Source: Mesobacillus maritimus (lineage in GTDB: Bacteria; Bacillota; Bacilli; Bacillales; Cytobacillaceae). Taken from it: a stretch of 42,473 nt of DNA. How positions within the stretch are numbered: position 1 is the first letter of the stretch; every line of letters begins with the position of its first letter. The stretch is taken from NCBI RefSeq assembly GCF_019749255.1, contig NZ_JACWFH010000021.1, positions 1 through 42,473 on the forward strand. The letters are read 5' to 3'. Below, one piece after another: positions 1 through 8,961 of the stretch. The notes beneath the pieces were generated by a model. It ran no database searches. It saw only the letters and a program-made list of their open reading frames with translations, and was not told the origin of the DNA. The position numbers were made by a program, and so were the translations under genes.

Positions 1-149
1 TAACGGAGGAAAATCCAGCGTGCCCAAATAGAAAGGTGAACCACCAAAAAGGTAAAGCTAGAACCCCAAGTTCCCCACCAACAAAAGCCCTCATCAAAAC
101 CCCAATTACCTTATAATAAAAGTAATAAAAATACTCGGAGGTGTGGGTC
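1..149. other. Leader region upstream of the NAD(P)HX repair gene
   Basis: No gene is visible in this stretch. A TATAAT hexamer at 112-117 is a possible -10 box for the next gene, but no good -35 lies 16-18 bases upstream, so the promoter is tentative. The ribosome site CGGAGGTG at 136-143 fits an ATG at 150. Confidence 0.4.
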
Positions 150-1712
150 ATGTTTGTAGCAGGTCAAAAGGAAATGCAGCAAATGGATCGGTACACGATG
201 GAGAAGATTGGGTTGCCAGGCGTTGTGTTAATGGAGAATGCGGGTTCGAGGATTGTCGAGGAAATCATAGCGACCTCCAAGAGTCTCAATAATAAAAAAA
301 CAAACGTACTCATCCTAGCGGGAGGCGGAAACAATGGTGGGGATGGCTTTGTTGTGGCACGAAAACTTGTCGACCTAGGGTGGGAGCCCGAACTTTGGTT
401 ACTGGTCCCAACCGAAAAGATAACGGGAGACGCTAAGGTCCATCTTAACGCCTATCTAAATAGGGGTTTAAAACTATATACCCTAAAGCATATCGACGAT
501 TTCCAGCAGCATCTATCTCAAACAGATATCATTGTGGATGCCATCCTTGGAACTGGTGTGAAAGGAGCTGTAAGAGACCCGCTAAACCAGATAATAAAAA
601 TGGTTAACGAACGCGAAGATCTTTCCATTCCGGTCATTTCTGTAGATATTCCCTCAGGTGTGAACAGCGATGATGGCAAAGTAGTGGGCGAAGCGATTAT
701 AGCCACAAAGACAGTAACCTTTGTACTTCCTAAGAAAGGCTTTTTCCTTCAAGATGGACCGAAATACATTGGAGAATGGAAAGCTGTTGATATTTCTGTT
801 CCACCATCCATTCTAGAAGACCTCCAACTTAAGCTCCCACAACTAATAACAGAATTGCTTATAAAAAAGTCCATCCCTGTGCGGCCACAAAACGGTCATA
901 AAGGTACCTTTGGACACGCCCTTGTGGTCGGAGGTTCGCGCTCCTATGTTGGAGCCCCTATTTTTACCGCAAAGGCAGCCTTACATAGCGGTGCAGGATT
1001 AGTGACCTTAGCCATTCCTGAAGGAATCTATCCTATGGCGGCAACTAAGTATCCAGAGGCATTATTTTTACCATTACCTGAAGAAAAGGATGGTTCCTTT
1101 TCAAAGGAAGCGATTGAAGAACTAACCCCTCGTCTGCAACAATACGATTGCATCGCGGTTGGACCTGGGATGAGTCGGTTTAAAGGTGGCGAAGGATGGT
1201 TGTTAACATTGCTTCGGGGCTTAACAAATCAGCCAATTGTCATCGACGCAGATGCTCTTTACCTGCTGCGAAAGAATCTGAAGTTCATCCAACACCATAA
1301 TGGCCCCGTCATTTGTACGCCTCACCCAGGAGAAATGGCGACATTAATTGGGAAATCGGTAAAAGAGATAGAAGAAAACAGGATTGAAATCGCACTTAGA
1401 TTTGCAGAAGAGTATCAAGTGTTGCTACTATTGAAAGGTCACCGTTCAATTATTGCGACACCGGACGGAGAGATCTACATAAATCCGCATGGACATGATG
1501 CGTTAGGAAAAGGCGGAAGTGGGGATATATTAACAGGTCTTATCACTTCGTTCCTTGCACAAGGTGCATCGCCACTGCATGCTGTTGTCGCAGCAAGCTT
1601 CCTCCATGCAAAAGCCGGGGAGGATCAGGCAAAAATATTGTCCCATTACGGTGTCATGCCTGGTGATCTGATTGCCGGAGTGAAAAATAGATTAAATCAC
1701 TATATGAAATAA
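150..1712 (+). CDS. nnrD: Bifunctional NAD(P)HX epimerase / ADP-dependent NAD(P)HX dehydratase
   Basis: Repairs hydrated NADH and NADPH. The N-terminal YjeF_N domain (about residues 1-215) interconverts R and S forms; the C-terminal ribokinase-like domain (about 240-515) dehydrates the S form using ADP. Visible motifs are GGGNNGGDGF near residue 60 and, in the C-terminal half, NGHKGTFGHALVVGG, DADAL, TPHPGEM and GKGGSGDILTG, all typical of the fused enzyme. The start is placed at ATG 150 because CGGAGGTG lies 6-7 bases upstream; a GTG nine bases earlier overlaps that ribosome site. The length of about 520 aa is normal for the fusion. Cytoplasmic housekeeping enzyme; both halves look intact. 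Confidence 0.93.
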   Translation: MFVAGQKEMQQMDRYTMEKIGLPGVVLMENAGSRIVEEIIATSKSLNNKKTNVLILAGGGNNGGDGFVVARKLVDLGWEPELWLLVPTEKITGDAKVHLNAYLNRGLKLYTLKHIDDFQQHLSQTDIIVDAILGTGVKGAVRDPLNQIIKMVNEREDLSIPVISVDIPSGVNSDDGKVVGEAIIATKTVTFVLPKKGFFLQDGPKYIGEWKAVDISVPPSILEDLQLKLPQLITELLIKKSIPVRPQNGHKGTFGHALVVGGSRSYVGAPIFTAKAALHSGAGLVTLAIPEGIYPMAATKYPEALFLPLPEEKDGSFSKEAIEELTPRLQQYDCIAVGPGMSRFKGGEGWLLTLLRGLTNQPIVIDADALYLLRKNLKFIQHHNGPVICTPHPGEMATLIGKSVKEIEENRIEIALRFAEEYQVLLLLKGHRSIIATPDGEIYINPHGHDALGKGGSGDILTGLITSFLAQGASPLHAVVAASFLHAKAGEDQAKILSHYGVMPGDLIAGVKNRLNHYMK

Positions 1713-1733
1713 CTTTGTCAAAATACAAGTCAA

Positions 1734-1997
1734 ATGAAAAAGGATGATTATCAAGGAATGGTGAACCCAAAATTTCGAGAAAAGTTACTAGAAATCGTTG
1801 AAAACCAACTAAAGGAAAATGATCCGCCTTGTACAGGAGAAACGTTAAACAAGTTAATGCAAATGGGGAAAACAGAAGAAGAATCAAAATTGCTGATTGC
1901 TGGAATATTAGTAGAAGAGATGTACGATATTATGAAGAACCAGGTTCCCTTTAATGAGAGTCGCTATGCTGAAAAATTAGCGAAGCTGACTTCCTAA
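1734..1997 (+). CDS. Small conserved-looking protein of unknown function
   Basis: An 87-residue acidic, helix-rich soluble protein with no signal peptide or membrane segment and no motif I recognise. It lies 21 bases after the NAD(P)HX repair gene on the same strand and is probably co-transcribed. The first ATG (1734) has no clear ribosome site; an in-frame ATG at 1758 starts with VNPKFREKLLEIVE, which looks like a more natural beginning, but its best SD (AAAAGGATG near 1737) is rather far away. The start is therefore uncertain. Codon use resembles its neighbours and there is no overlapping gene, so coding is likely. Confidence 0.7.
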   Translation: MKKDDYQGMVNPKFREKLLEIVENQLKENDPPCTGETLNKLMQMGKTEEESKLLIAGILVEEMYDIMKNQVPFNESRYAEKLAKLTS

Positions 1998-2071
1998 TCC
2001 GCTTAACAAGGATTTATTACACTTGAATCTAAAGCAGTGTTGATGAATGTCCATGCAGCAAGGTAAAGCAA

Positions 2072-2100
2072 TTGATTTATAACAGCTTAATCTGTAAAAT
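2072..2100 (+). promoter_or_regulatory. Sigma-A-like promoter for the CNNM/CorC exporter gene
   Basis: TTGATT at 2072-2077 and TAAAAT at 2095-2100 are separated by exactly 17 bases, and the -10 is preceded by TG. This lies 40 bases upstream of the gene starting at 2141. Confidence 0.55.
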
Positions 2101-2140
2101 TAATTGTGTATAAATTTTATATTACGGAGTGTGAGTTTTT

Positions 2141-3418
2141 GTGGCTGAAGTGCCCATAGGGTTAATTGTTTTTTTAATCGTTTTAATTATTTTATCTGCT
2201 TTCTTTTCATCAGCAGAAACAGCTTTTTCAAGTGTAAATAGAATCAGGTTAAGGAATTACGTTAGTGAGAATAAGGCTGGTAGCAAAAAAGCCTTACACA
2301 TTACTGAGAACTTTGACAATGCCTTATCTACAATCTTAGTTGGAAATAACATCGTTAATATTGCTGCATCCAGTATTGCGGCAAGTGTATTTACAGGTTT
2401 ATTCGGAGCGGGAACGGGACTGATAATCAGTACATTTGGAATGACAGTCCTTATTTTAATCTTTGGTGAAATCTTGCCAAAGTCCATTGCGAAGGAGAAC
2501 GCTGAAAGTTACTCATTAAAGATATCTGGAATTCTATTCTTACTTATAAAACTTTTAACGCCAATTAATTTTATCTTTGCTAAACTAAAGGACTTTGTTT
2601 CAAGAACCTTCTCTAAAAACGAGTCAACCCCTTCTATCACAGAAGAAGAAATCAAGGTTATGGTTGATATTAGTGAAGAAGAAGGCGTTATTGACAAAGA
2701 AGAAAAAGAGCTTGTGCATCGTTCCTTAGAATTTAATGATGTGATTGTTGGCGAGGTTTTAACGCATCGTATGGATATGATTGCCATCGAGTTAAACCAG
2801 CCAATTGAAGAAATTAAAGATATTTTCTTAACGGAGCGATTTTCACGAGTCCCTGTATATAAGGACAATATTGATAATATCATTGGAATTTTATCTGAGC
2901 GTGAATTCTTTTCGGAACTTATCCAGCATAATGATGCAAACGTAGAAGCATTATTACGAAAACCGGTATTCGTCGTTAAATCAATGAAAGTAGCAACGCT
3001 CTTGCCTGAATTACAAAGGTTAAAAAGTCATATGGCCATCGTGGTCGATGAATTTGGCGGAACTTCTGGATTGATCACCCTTGAAGACATTCTCGAAGAA
3101 TTAGTCGGCGAGATTTGGGACGAACATGATGAAAAAATTAACATCATGACAAAGCTTAGTGAAACGTTATATGAATTTGATGCTCAATTCCAACTAGATG
3201 ACTTTTCAGACCTTTTGCATGTGCCAATGCCAGAAAGCTCAAGTCATAGTTTGGGTGGTTGGTTGTTTGAAACGTTGGAAAGAATCCCGAAAGAAGGGGA
3301 AGGCTTTGATTATGAGAATCTTCATATCTCTGTTCAAGAAGTCGATAATCACCGCGTACGCAAGGTAAGGGTAGAAATATTCCCGAAAAATCAGAATGAA
3401 GAGTCAGAAGAAAATTAA
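2141..3418 (+). CDS. CNNM / CBS / CorC_HlyC transporter-type membrane protein (hemolysin C family)
   Basis: Four-helix CNNM transmembrane domain (about residues 1-190), then a CBS pair (about 205-330) and a CorC_HlyC domain (about 345-420). Markers are SAETAFSSVNRIRLR, the GEILPKS motif in the membrane part, and FGGTSGLITLEDILEELVGEIWDE in the second CBS. Family members, including B. subtilis MpfA (YhdP), are linked to Mg2+ export; the substrate here is inferred. GTG start at 2141 with SD-like ACGGAGTG upstream. The length of 425 aa is typical. It stands alone with its own promoter and terminator. Confidence 0.9.
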   Translation: MAEVPIGLIVFLIVLIILSAFFSSAETAFSSVNRIRLRNYVSENKAGSKKALHITENFDNALSTILVGNNIVNIAASSIAASVFTGLFGAGTGLIISTFGMTVLILIFGEILPKSIAKENAESYSLKISGILFLLIKLLTPINFIFAKLKDFVSRTFSKNESTPSITEEEIKVMVDISEEEGVIDKEEKELVHRSLEFNDVIVGEVLTHRMDMIAIELNQPIEEIKDIFLTERFSRVPVYKDNIDNIIGILSEREFFSELIQHNDANVEALLRKPVFVVKSMKVATLLPELQRLKSHMAIVVDEFGGTSGLITLEDILEELVGEIWDEHDEKINIMTKLSETLYEFDAQFQLDDFSDLLHVPMPESSSHSLGGWLFETLERIPKEGEGFDYENLHISVQEVDNHRVRKVRVEIFPKNQNEESEEN

Positions 3419-3435
3419 AAAAAGATAAAAAAATT

Positions 3436-3463
3436 GCATCTGCCCAAGTGGCAGATGCTTTTT
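3436..3463 (+). terminator. Rho-independent terminator
   Basis: Nine-base stem GCATCTGCC / GGCAGATGC (3436-3444 and 3450-3458) with a 5-base loop and a TTTTT tail, 17 bases after the exporter stop. Confidence 0.88.
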
Positions 3464-3586
3464 AAATATAAAGGGGGAATACATTAAGCATTGTTGACAC
3501 CATTTGAATTCCATATACGTCGTTTTATAAATACAGGTAGATTTTCCTATGCTCGTTTTATATGTACTTTACTCCATCCCCAACGA

Positions 3587-4396
3587 TTAGTCGTTCATAT
3601 TTTTAGATTTCTCTACACAGGCATGAAGTGCTTGAATTACACTTGAGCGAAAGCCGCTTTTTTCAAGACTTGCGACTGCTTCAATTGTGGCCCCTCCAGG
3701 AGAGCAAACCTGATCCTTTAATTCTCCAGGGTGAAGGTCTGTTTCCAATACCATCTTTGCAGCTCCTAATAATGCTTGTGCTGCAAATGTATAGGCTTGC
3801 TTCCTTGGCATTCCTTGTAGGACAGCTCCATCAGCAAGTGCCTCAATAAACATGTAGGCGTATGCCGGAGAAGCACCGCTAACACCACTAACTGCATCCA
3901 TTAAATGTTCCTCAATAAATTCTACTTTACCAAAGCACTCAAAGATTGTTTCAAGTTCAAGCTTGTCTTCGTCTGTGATTAAATCATTGATGCAAACTCC
4001 TGTCATGCCTTCGCCAACTAGGACAGGGGTGTTTGGCATCGTACGAACCATCTTCATTCGTCTACCAAAACGCTGTTCGTTTTGGTCAATGGTTTGTCCA
4101 GCAGCAATCATGATGATGATTGCATTGTGATCGACAAATTCTTTAATTTCTTCAATAACAGAAGCATATTGATAAGGTTTTACAGCAAGAAAAATGATTT
4201 CACATTGACGTGCAACCTCAGTATTGTCCTGTGTTACTTGAATCTCATATTGACGCTTAACCTCTTCAAGTTTTGGAAGTGAGCGGTTTGATACATACAT
4301 ATTTTCTACCCTTACATTGCCTGATGTGACAAGACCACCAATCATTGCTTTTGCCATGTTGCCGCAGCCAATAAATCCAATTTTAGAATGAATCAT
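3587..4396 (-). CDS. proC: Pyrroline-5-carboxylate reductase
   Basis: Last step of proline synthesis: reduces 1-pyrroline-5-carboxylate with NAD(P)H. The N-terminal Rossmann motif IGFIGCGNMAKAMIGGL, the VKPYQY segment, the central MPNTPVLVGEGMTG motif and the C-terminal dimerisation signature (SGVSGASPAYAYMFIEAL and SPGGATIEA) are all present. The length of 269 aa is normal. ATG start with a strong AAGGAGGATCT ribosome site. Proline is also an osmoprotectant in Bacillaceae, so the paralogue could be stress-related, but nothing in the sequence decides this. Its upstream region carries a duplicated extended -10 (see 4427-4478). Confidence 0.95.
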   Translation of the reverse strand: MIHSKIGFIGCGNMAKAMIGGLVTSGNVRVENMYVSNRSLPKLEEVKRQYEIQVTQDNTEVARQCEIIFLAVKPYQYASVIEEIKEFVDHNAIIIMIAAGQTIDQNEQRFGRRMKMVRTMPNTPVLVGEGMTGVCINDLITDEDKLELETIFECFGKVEFIEEHLMDAVSGVSGASPAYAYMFIEALADGAVLQGMPRKQAYTFAAQALLGAAKMVLETDLHPGELKDQVCSPGGATIEAVASLEKSGFRSSVIQALHACVEKSKNMND

Positions 4397-4426
4397 TAGA
4401 TCCTCCTTATTCTTTCTTCTATTAAT

Positions 4427-4478
4427 TTAATAATTGATTATAACATGTAGGATTAATAATTGATTATAACATGTAGGA
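4427..4478 (-). repeat. Perfect 26-bp tandem duplication carrying an extended -10 promoter element
   Basis: Positions 4427-4452 and 4453-4478 are identical. Read on the minus strand, each copy contains TGTTATAAT, a perfect extended -10, pointing at proC 30-60 bases downstream. No convincing -35 is seen, as is common for extended -10 promoters. The promoter role is inference; the duplication is plain. Confidence 0.75.
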
Positions 4479-4535
4479 GTATGTTCCAGAATGGAAAGTG
4501 AATCGTAATAACTCATAGAGTGAAAATTTTACGAA

Positions 4536-4615
4536 AAATAGGTACCTATTTAATCAAGAGTTATCGTTTGTAATGTTACATAGTATATGTTATTTTTATA
4601 ACTAAGTAACATATA
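4536..4615. promoter_or_regulatory. Inverted repeats upstream of the orphan recombinase
   Basis: A perfect 16-bp palindrome AAATAGGTACCTATTT lies at 4536-4551. A second pair, TATATGTTA at 4584-4592 and TAACATATA at 4607-4615, forms a 9-bp inverted repeat just before the recombinase ribosome site. They could be operator, recombinase arm or core sites, or transcript hairpins. No function is established. Confidence 0.4.
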
Positions 4616-4633
4616 GCTAATAGGGGGATAATT

Positions 4634-5197
4634 GTGGAGTACGTTGAACCCATTAAGGATATCGGAAAAATAAATGAAATGAAAAAGTTATTAAGGAGAC
4701 AATCACAGCGAGATCTTTTACTTTTTGTCTTAGGGATAAATACTGGGATTCGTGTAAGTGATTTGCTCTCTCTAAAAGTTGAGGATATACGTGAAGGAAG
4801 TATGCTTAAGGAGTTTCTCTATATTGATGACCCTAAACATGAAGAAAAAAAGGCTTACTACTTAAATCATAGTGTGAGAAGTGAATTAGAAATTTACTTA
4901 GCTAGTCATGAATTTAACCATACCGACTATTTGTTTAAATCGAAGAAGATCAATCAGCCGATTACGCGTCAGCAAGCTTACCGTATAATCAATCATGCTG
5001 CAAAAGAAGTTGGGATTCCAGGTAAAATCGGAACTCATACACTTCGTAAAACATTTGGATATCATGCTTACCGTAAGGGGATTGCGATATCTATCCTAAA
5101 GTCCATTTATAATCATAATAGCCCTACAGAGACTTTGCGCTACATAGGCATTGAAAAAGGGGAGCAACTTCCTATAAAAGTGGATGTAAACCTCTAG
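4634..5197 (+). CDS. Small orphan tyrosine recombinase / site-specific integrase
   Basis: A 187-residue protein made almost only of the catalytic domain of tyrosine recombinases. Visible catalytic elements are Arg in NTGIRVSDLL, the H-x-x-R box in GTHTLRKTFGYHAY and a late Tyr in TLRYIGIE. The usual N-terminal core-binding (SAM-like) domain is nearly absent; full phage integrases exceed 300 aa. GTG start with AGGGGGATA upstream. No phage, transposon or cassette genes adjoin it, so it is either a domesticated recombinase or a stand-alone member of the short family found in Bacillus genomes. Target site unknown. Confidence 0.88.
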   Translation: MEYVEPIKDIGKINEMKKLLRRQSQRDLLLFVLGINTGIRVSDLLSLKVEDIREGSMLKEFLYIDDPKHEEKKAYYLNHSVRSELEIYLASHEFNHTDYLFKSKKINQPITRQQAYRIINHAAKEVGIPGKIGTHTLRKTFGYHAYRKGIAISILKSIYNHNSPTETLRYIGIEKGEQLPIKVDVNL

Positions 5198-5248
5198 ACT
5201 ACATTTATTAGGGCATTCAGTTCGATTTTTTTATGTGAGAAAACATAC

Positions 5249-5277
5249 AAAAAACCCCCACTATAATTAGGGGGGCT
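5249..5277 (-). terminator. Rho-independent terminator of the KdpD-like USP gene
   Basis: On the minus strand a CCCCC/GGGGG stem with an AT-rich loop is followed by six T. It begins 7 bases past the stop of the gene at 5284-5979. Confidence 0.75.
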
Positions 5278-5283
5278 GGTTAC

Positions 5284-5979
5284 TTATTTATCTTGAGTGT
5301 CATCATTTATCTGCTCGCTAATGTTAACGTTACACGTGAAATCTGTAACATAATCCTCAGTAATATTCACGTGGACGGTTTCTCTATTTTTCATGAATTT
5401 AAAAACACCATTATTAAAATCTGTGCCGATGTCTTTAAAGAAGATCCCTTCGTATTCAACATCCTTAGAATGTTTGAAAACTAGACGATATTTTTCGCCC
5501 TCTTTTGTAAGATAGGCGCGCACTCCTTTTTCAAATTGGCCCTCTTGGTTATTCAGTCCGCGTGAGACTGAAACGATATGAAGGTCCACAAAAGGAATTT
5601 CTCTTAAAAGTGTATTAATAATGGAACCTTTTGCTATTTGTTCCCAGCGGCTTTGTGCAGTTTGCCCTAGAATAATTTGTGTGATTCGTTTTTCCCTAGC
5701 AACCTCGGCGATGACTTTTGATACAGGGCGTTTCTCGTTATCTTTTAAAATAAACGCTTCTGCACTGTGAAGTTCTGCTATTTGTTTCCATCTTGTAATA
5801 TAATCGGATTTTTCGGCATCCAGTTCATCAAAGGGCTTTGCATCAATGGTAAGGATATAAAGAGGGCAATCCATCATTTGCGCCATCTTACATCCACGCT
5901 GAATGAGACGCTCACCGTTAGGACCATAATATACACAGACGAGGATGCTTTCATCCATGCGTCCTTTAAATTTCTTCAA
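5284..5979 (-). CDS. KdpD-like universal stress (OKCHK-type USP) protein
   Basis: Residues 8-145 match the USP domain of the K+ sensor kinase KdpD: the VCVYYGPNGERLIQRG start and the ILGQTAQSRWEQIAKGS nucleotide-loop region. There is no kinase or membrane domain, so this is a stand-alone USP module followed by an 80-residue tail I do not recognise. In S. aureus the KdpD USP domain binds c-di-AMP; whether this protein does is inference. TTG start at 5979 with GAGGTGAC upstream; an in-frame ATG lies seven codons in. It is divergent from the Na+/H+ antiporter operon, which suggests a cation or osmotic role. Confidence 0.8.
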   Translation of the reverse strand: MKKFKGRMDESILVCVYYGPNGERLIQRGCKMAQMMDCPLYILTIDAKPFDELDAEKSDYITRWKQIAELHSAEAFILKDNEKRPVSKVIAEVAREKRITQIILGQTAQSRWEQIAKGSIINTLLREIPFVDLHIVSVSRGLNNQEGQFEKGVRAYLTKEGEKYRLVFKHSKDVEYEGIFFKDIGTDFNNGVFKFMKNRETVHVNITEDYVTDFTCNVNISEQINDDTQDK

Positions 5980-6123
5980 TTAATGTCACCTCAAATTAGC
6001 TGGGTTTGATATGAACCTGTACTGTTAAACTATGTATGACTATAGCTCATGGTTCGTTTACAGTCAATCACAAATTGGAAAATAAAATATTAAAGAAATT
6101 TCTGTTTTAAGGGGGAGGTAGCA

Positions 6124-8538
6124 TTGGCTTGGTCATGGTTCCATATCATCATCTTATTGCCATTTTTATTTGCAATCGTTGTTCCATTCCTATATAAAGT
6201 TTTCTCACCTAGAATCCATACAGGATGGTTCGTATTAATAGTGCCTGTTTTCCTATTTATATACTTGCTTCGTTATATCCCGGTGGTATCAACCGGAGAA
6301 ACGATACTTCTCACAGCCCCATGGATCCCGTCCGTAGGGATCAACTTCACTGCTTATATTGATGGTTTATCACTAATATTTGCTCTTTTGATAAGTGGTG
6401 TGGGGGCATTGGTAGTCGTATACTCCATTTACTATATGTCCAAGCACCGGGAGGCATTGCACAATTTCTATGTGTATATCCTGCTTTTCATGGGAGCGAT
6501 GCTTGGAGTCGTATTCTCAGATAATATTTTCGTTTTTTATGTTTTTTGGGAATTGACGAGTATTTCTTCATTCTTGTTAATTGCTTACTGGTATGAACGA
6601 CAACGTTCACGCTATGGGGCCCAAAAGTCGATGTTAATTACCATTTTTGGTGGACTTTCAATGCTTGCAGGGTTTGTGATGCTTTCGATGATGGCGGATA
6701 CCTATAGCATTAGAGAAATGATTAGTCAAAAAGAGATCATTGACGGTCATACATTATTTCTTCCTGCGATGATCTTGCTTCTATTAGGTGCTTTTACAAA
6801 ATCAGCTCAGTTTCCATTTAGTATTTGGCTTCCGGATGCGATGGAAGCTCCAACACCAATTAGCGCCTACTTGCATTCAGCCACAATGGTAAAGGCTGGC
6901 ATTTACTTGGTTGCAAGGTTTACCCCGGTATTTGGTGGAAGCGCAGAGTGGTTTTGGATGATCTCGAGCGTCGGGATCATTACCATGTTATATGGTTCAA
7001 TTACCGCAGTAAGGCAGATAGATTTAAAGGCTTTGCTCGCTTACTCTACAATCAGCCAATTAGGATTGATTATGACTCTCCTAGGGCTTGGTTCAGCAGC
7101 GATTTATTATGGAAATGGAGAGGAATCTGCATTTTATGCTGTTGCAATACTAGCAGCAATCTTCCATTTAATTAACCACTCCACCTTTAAAGGAAGCTTG
7201 TTCATGGTAGTCGGAATCATTGACCATGAGACAGGAACACGTAATATTCGTAGATTAGGCGGATTACTGACGGTGATGCCAATCTCGTTCACGGTCGCTT
7301 TAATTGGAAGTTTTTCAATGGCCGGTTTGCCACCATTTAATGGCTTTCTAAGCAAAGAGATGTTTTTTACTGGTGTCGTAAACTCGACATCTTTAGATAT
7401 TTTTGGAATGGATAATATTGGAGCGCTTTTTCCCGTTATCGCATGGGTTGCCAGTGTCTTTACCTTTATCTACTCAATGATTCTTATCTTTAAGACATTT
7501 ACAGGCAAACATTATCCTGAAAGACTTGAAAAGGAAGCACATGAAGCCCCGACTGGGATGTTAATTCCACCGGTCATTCTAGCATCACTGGTTATCATTT
7601 TATTTTTCTTCCCAAATATCCTTTCTGATTATGTTCTACAACCAGCTTTAATGGCAATCTTGCCAGCATTCGTTGAAACAGGCGGAATTGATATTCATAT
7701 TGAGCCATGGCATGGTTGGACAACAGAATTGTATATGACGATTGGAGTTGTCGTGATTGGTACGCTTCTGTATCTTACCCTTAGAAAATGGCAAGGGATA
7801 TATAGATTTTTCTCTCCAGAAGGAAGATTAAATATCCTCTATGATCAAGGGATCGTCAAAATGGAGGAATTCTCCCTTGGACTAACTAGAAGATATATGA
7901 ATGGTTCTGTTCGAAGTTATTTAGTGTATATTTTCACGTTTATGATTTTAGTTGTTGGTGGTAGTTTGTTGTTGTCCGGAGGATTAACGTTTGATTTTAC
8001 CAATGATGCTCCTATAAGTTTTTATGAATACGGGATTGTAATAGGAATTATTCTCTCAGGTGTTCTAGTCGTAACAGCAAAATCTAGATTAACAGCTATT
8101 ATTGCACTTGGAGCAGTAGGCTATTTGGTATCCATTCTCTTCGTTATTTTTAGAGCACCAGATTTGGCTTTAACACAGCTTGTCGTTGAAACAGCCACGG
8201 TCGCTCTGTTCTTACTTTGTTTTTACCATCTGCCTGAATTTAAAAAGCGAGGAAAAGGAGTCGGGTTCAAATTATCAAACTTGCTTGTCTCTCTTGGGGT
8301 CGGAGTACTCGTTACAACCCTTGCTTTGTCTGCTGATGCGAATCGGTTGTTTGAACCGATTTCTAGTTTCTTTGAGAAGTCATATGAACTTGCTGGCGCG
8401 AAAAACATTGTTAATGCCATTCTTGTTGACTTCAGAGGCTTCGATACGATGATGGAAATTGTCGTACTCATGATCGCGTCTTTAGGTGTATTTACTTTAA
8501 TAAAACTACGCTTAGCGAGGAAGGATGGGGAAGAATGA
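6124..8538 (+). CDS. mrpA: Na+/H+ antiporter Mrp subunit A
   Basis: Largest membrane subunit of the Mrp (group 1 CPA3) antiporter, related to complex I subunit NuoL. The 804-residue length is full. It holds the N-terminal NADH-oxidoreductase motif, the proton-translocating core with the VFWELTSISSFLLIAYW glutamate and the lysine in GAFTKSAQFPFSIWLPDAM, and a C-terminal MrpB/DUF4040-like part. About 20 transmembrane helices are expected. TTG start at 6124 with GGGGGAGGT upstream. First gene of the mrpABCDEFG operon; its stop overlaps mrpB by ATGA. Mrp supports Na+ tolerance and alkaline pH homeostasis. Confidence 0.97.
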   Translation: MAWSWFHIIILLPFLFAIVVPFLYKVFSPRIHTGWFVLIVPVFLFIYLLRYIPVVSTGETILLTAPWIPSVGINFTAYIDGLSLIFALLISGVGALVVVYSIYYMSKHREALHNFYVYILLFMGAMLGVVFSDNIFVFYVFWELTSISSFLLIAYWYERQRSRYGAQKSMLITIFGGLSMLAGFVMLSMMADTYSIREMISQKEIIDGHTLFLPAMILLLLGAFTKSAQFPFSIWLPDAMEAPTPISAYLHSATMVKAGIYLVARFTPVFGGSAEWFWMISSVGIITMLYGSITAVRQIDLKALLAYSTISQLGLIMTLLGLGSAAIYYGNGEESAFYAVAILAAIFHLINHSTFKGSLFMVVGIIDHETGTRNIRRLGGLLTVMPISFTVALIGSFSMAGLPPFNGFLSKEMFFTGVVNSTSLDIFGMDNIGALFPVIAWVASVFTFIYSMILIFKTFTGKHYPERLEKEAHEAPTGMLIPPVILASLVIILFFFPNILSDYVLQPALMAILPAFVETGGIDIHIEPWHGWTTELYMTIGVVVIGTLLYLTLRKWQGIYRFFSPEGRLNILYDQGIVKMEEFSLGLTRRYMNGSVRSYLVYIFTFMILVVGGSLLLSGGLTFDFTNDAPISFYEYGIVIGIILSGVLVVTAKSRLTAIIALGAVGYLVSILFVIFRAPDLALTQLVVETATVALFLLCFYHLPEFKKRGKGVGFKLSNLLVSLGVGVLVTTLALSADANRLFEPISSFFEKSYELAGAKNIVNAILVDFRGFDTMMEIVVLMIASLGVFTLIKLRLARKDGEE

Positions 8539-8960
8539 AGCGTGCAAATGACCTATTACTTAAAGCAGTGATTAAAGTAGCTGTATTAATCATTCTAACC
8601 TTCTCCATCAACCTCTTTTTTTCAGGTCATCATCATCCAGGTGGAGGTTTTATAGGAGGGTTAGGGGTATCGGCTGCATTAATCCTTCTGTTTCTTACTT
8701 ATGATATTGAAACAGTAACGGAAAACCTCCCGTTTGATTTTAAGATAATGGGGGCAATAGGTGTTCTTATTGCTGTAGGAACTGGGATGGGTTCGTTTTT
8801 ATTTAATGCTCCGTTTTTAAGTCAAACATACGGATATTTTCACCTCCCAGTCTTTGGTGAGACAGAGTTGGCAACGGCTCTATTATTCGATTTAGGGGTG
8901 GCTCTCGCGGTCATTGGCTCCTCTGTGACGATTATTTTAAGCATAAGTGAGGATGAGTAA
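8535..8960 (+). CDS. mrpB: Na+/H+ antiporter Mrp subunit B
   Basis: A 141-residue membrane subunit with the MnhB signature FFSGHHHPGGGFIGGL and four hydrophobic segments. It starts on the ATGA overlap with mrpA, indicating translational coupling. It assembles with MrpA, C and D into the hetero-oligomeric antiporter; loss of any subunit usually abolishes activity. Length and motif are complete. Confidence 0.96.
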   Translation: MKRANDLLLKAVIKVAVLIILTFSINLFFSGHHHPGGGFIGGLGVSAALILLFLTYDIETVTENLPFDFKIMGAIGVLIAVGTGMGSFLFNAPFLSQTYGYFHLPVFGETELATALLFDLGVALAVIGSSVTIILSISEDE

Positions 8961-8961
8961 G

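Noticed and set aside
27-41. AAATAGAAAGGTGAA near the window start resembling the repeat core
   Set aside because: No second unit follows at 21 bases.
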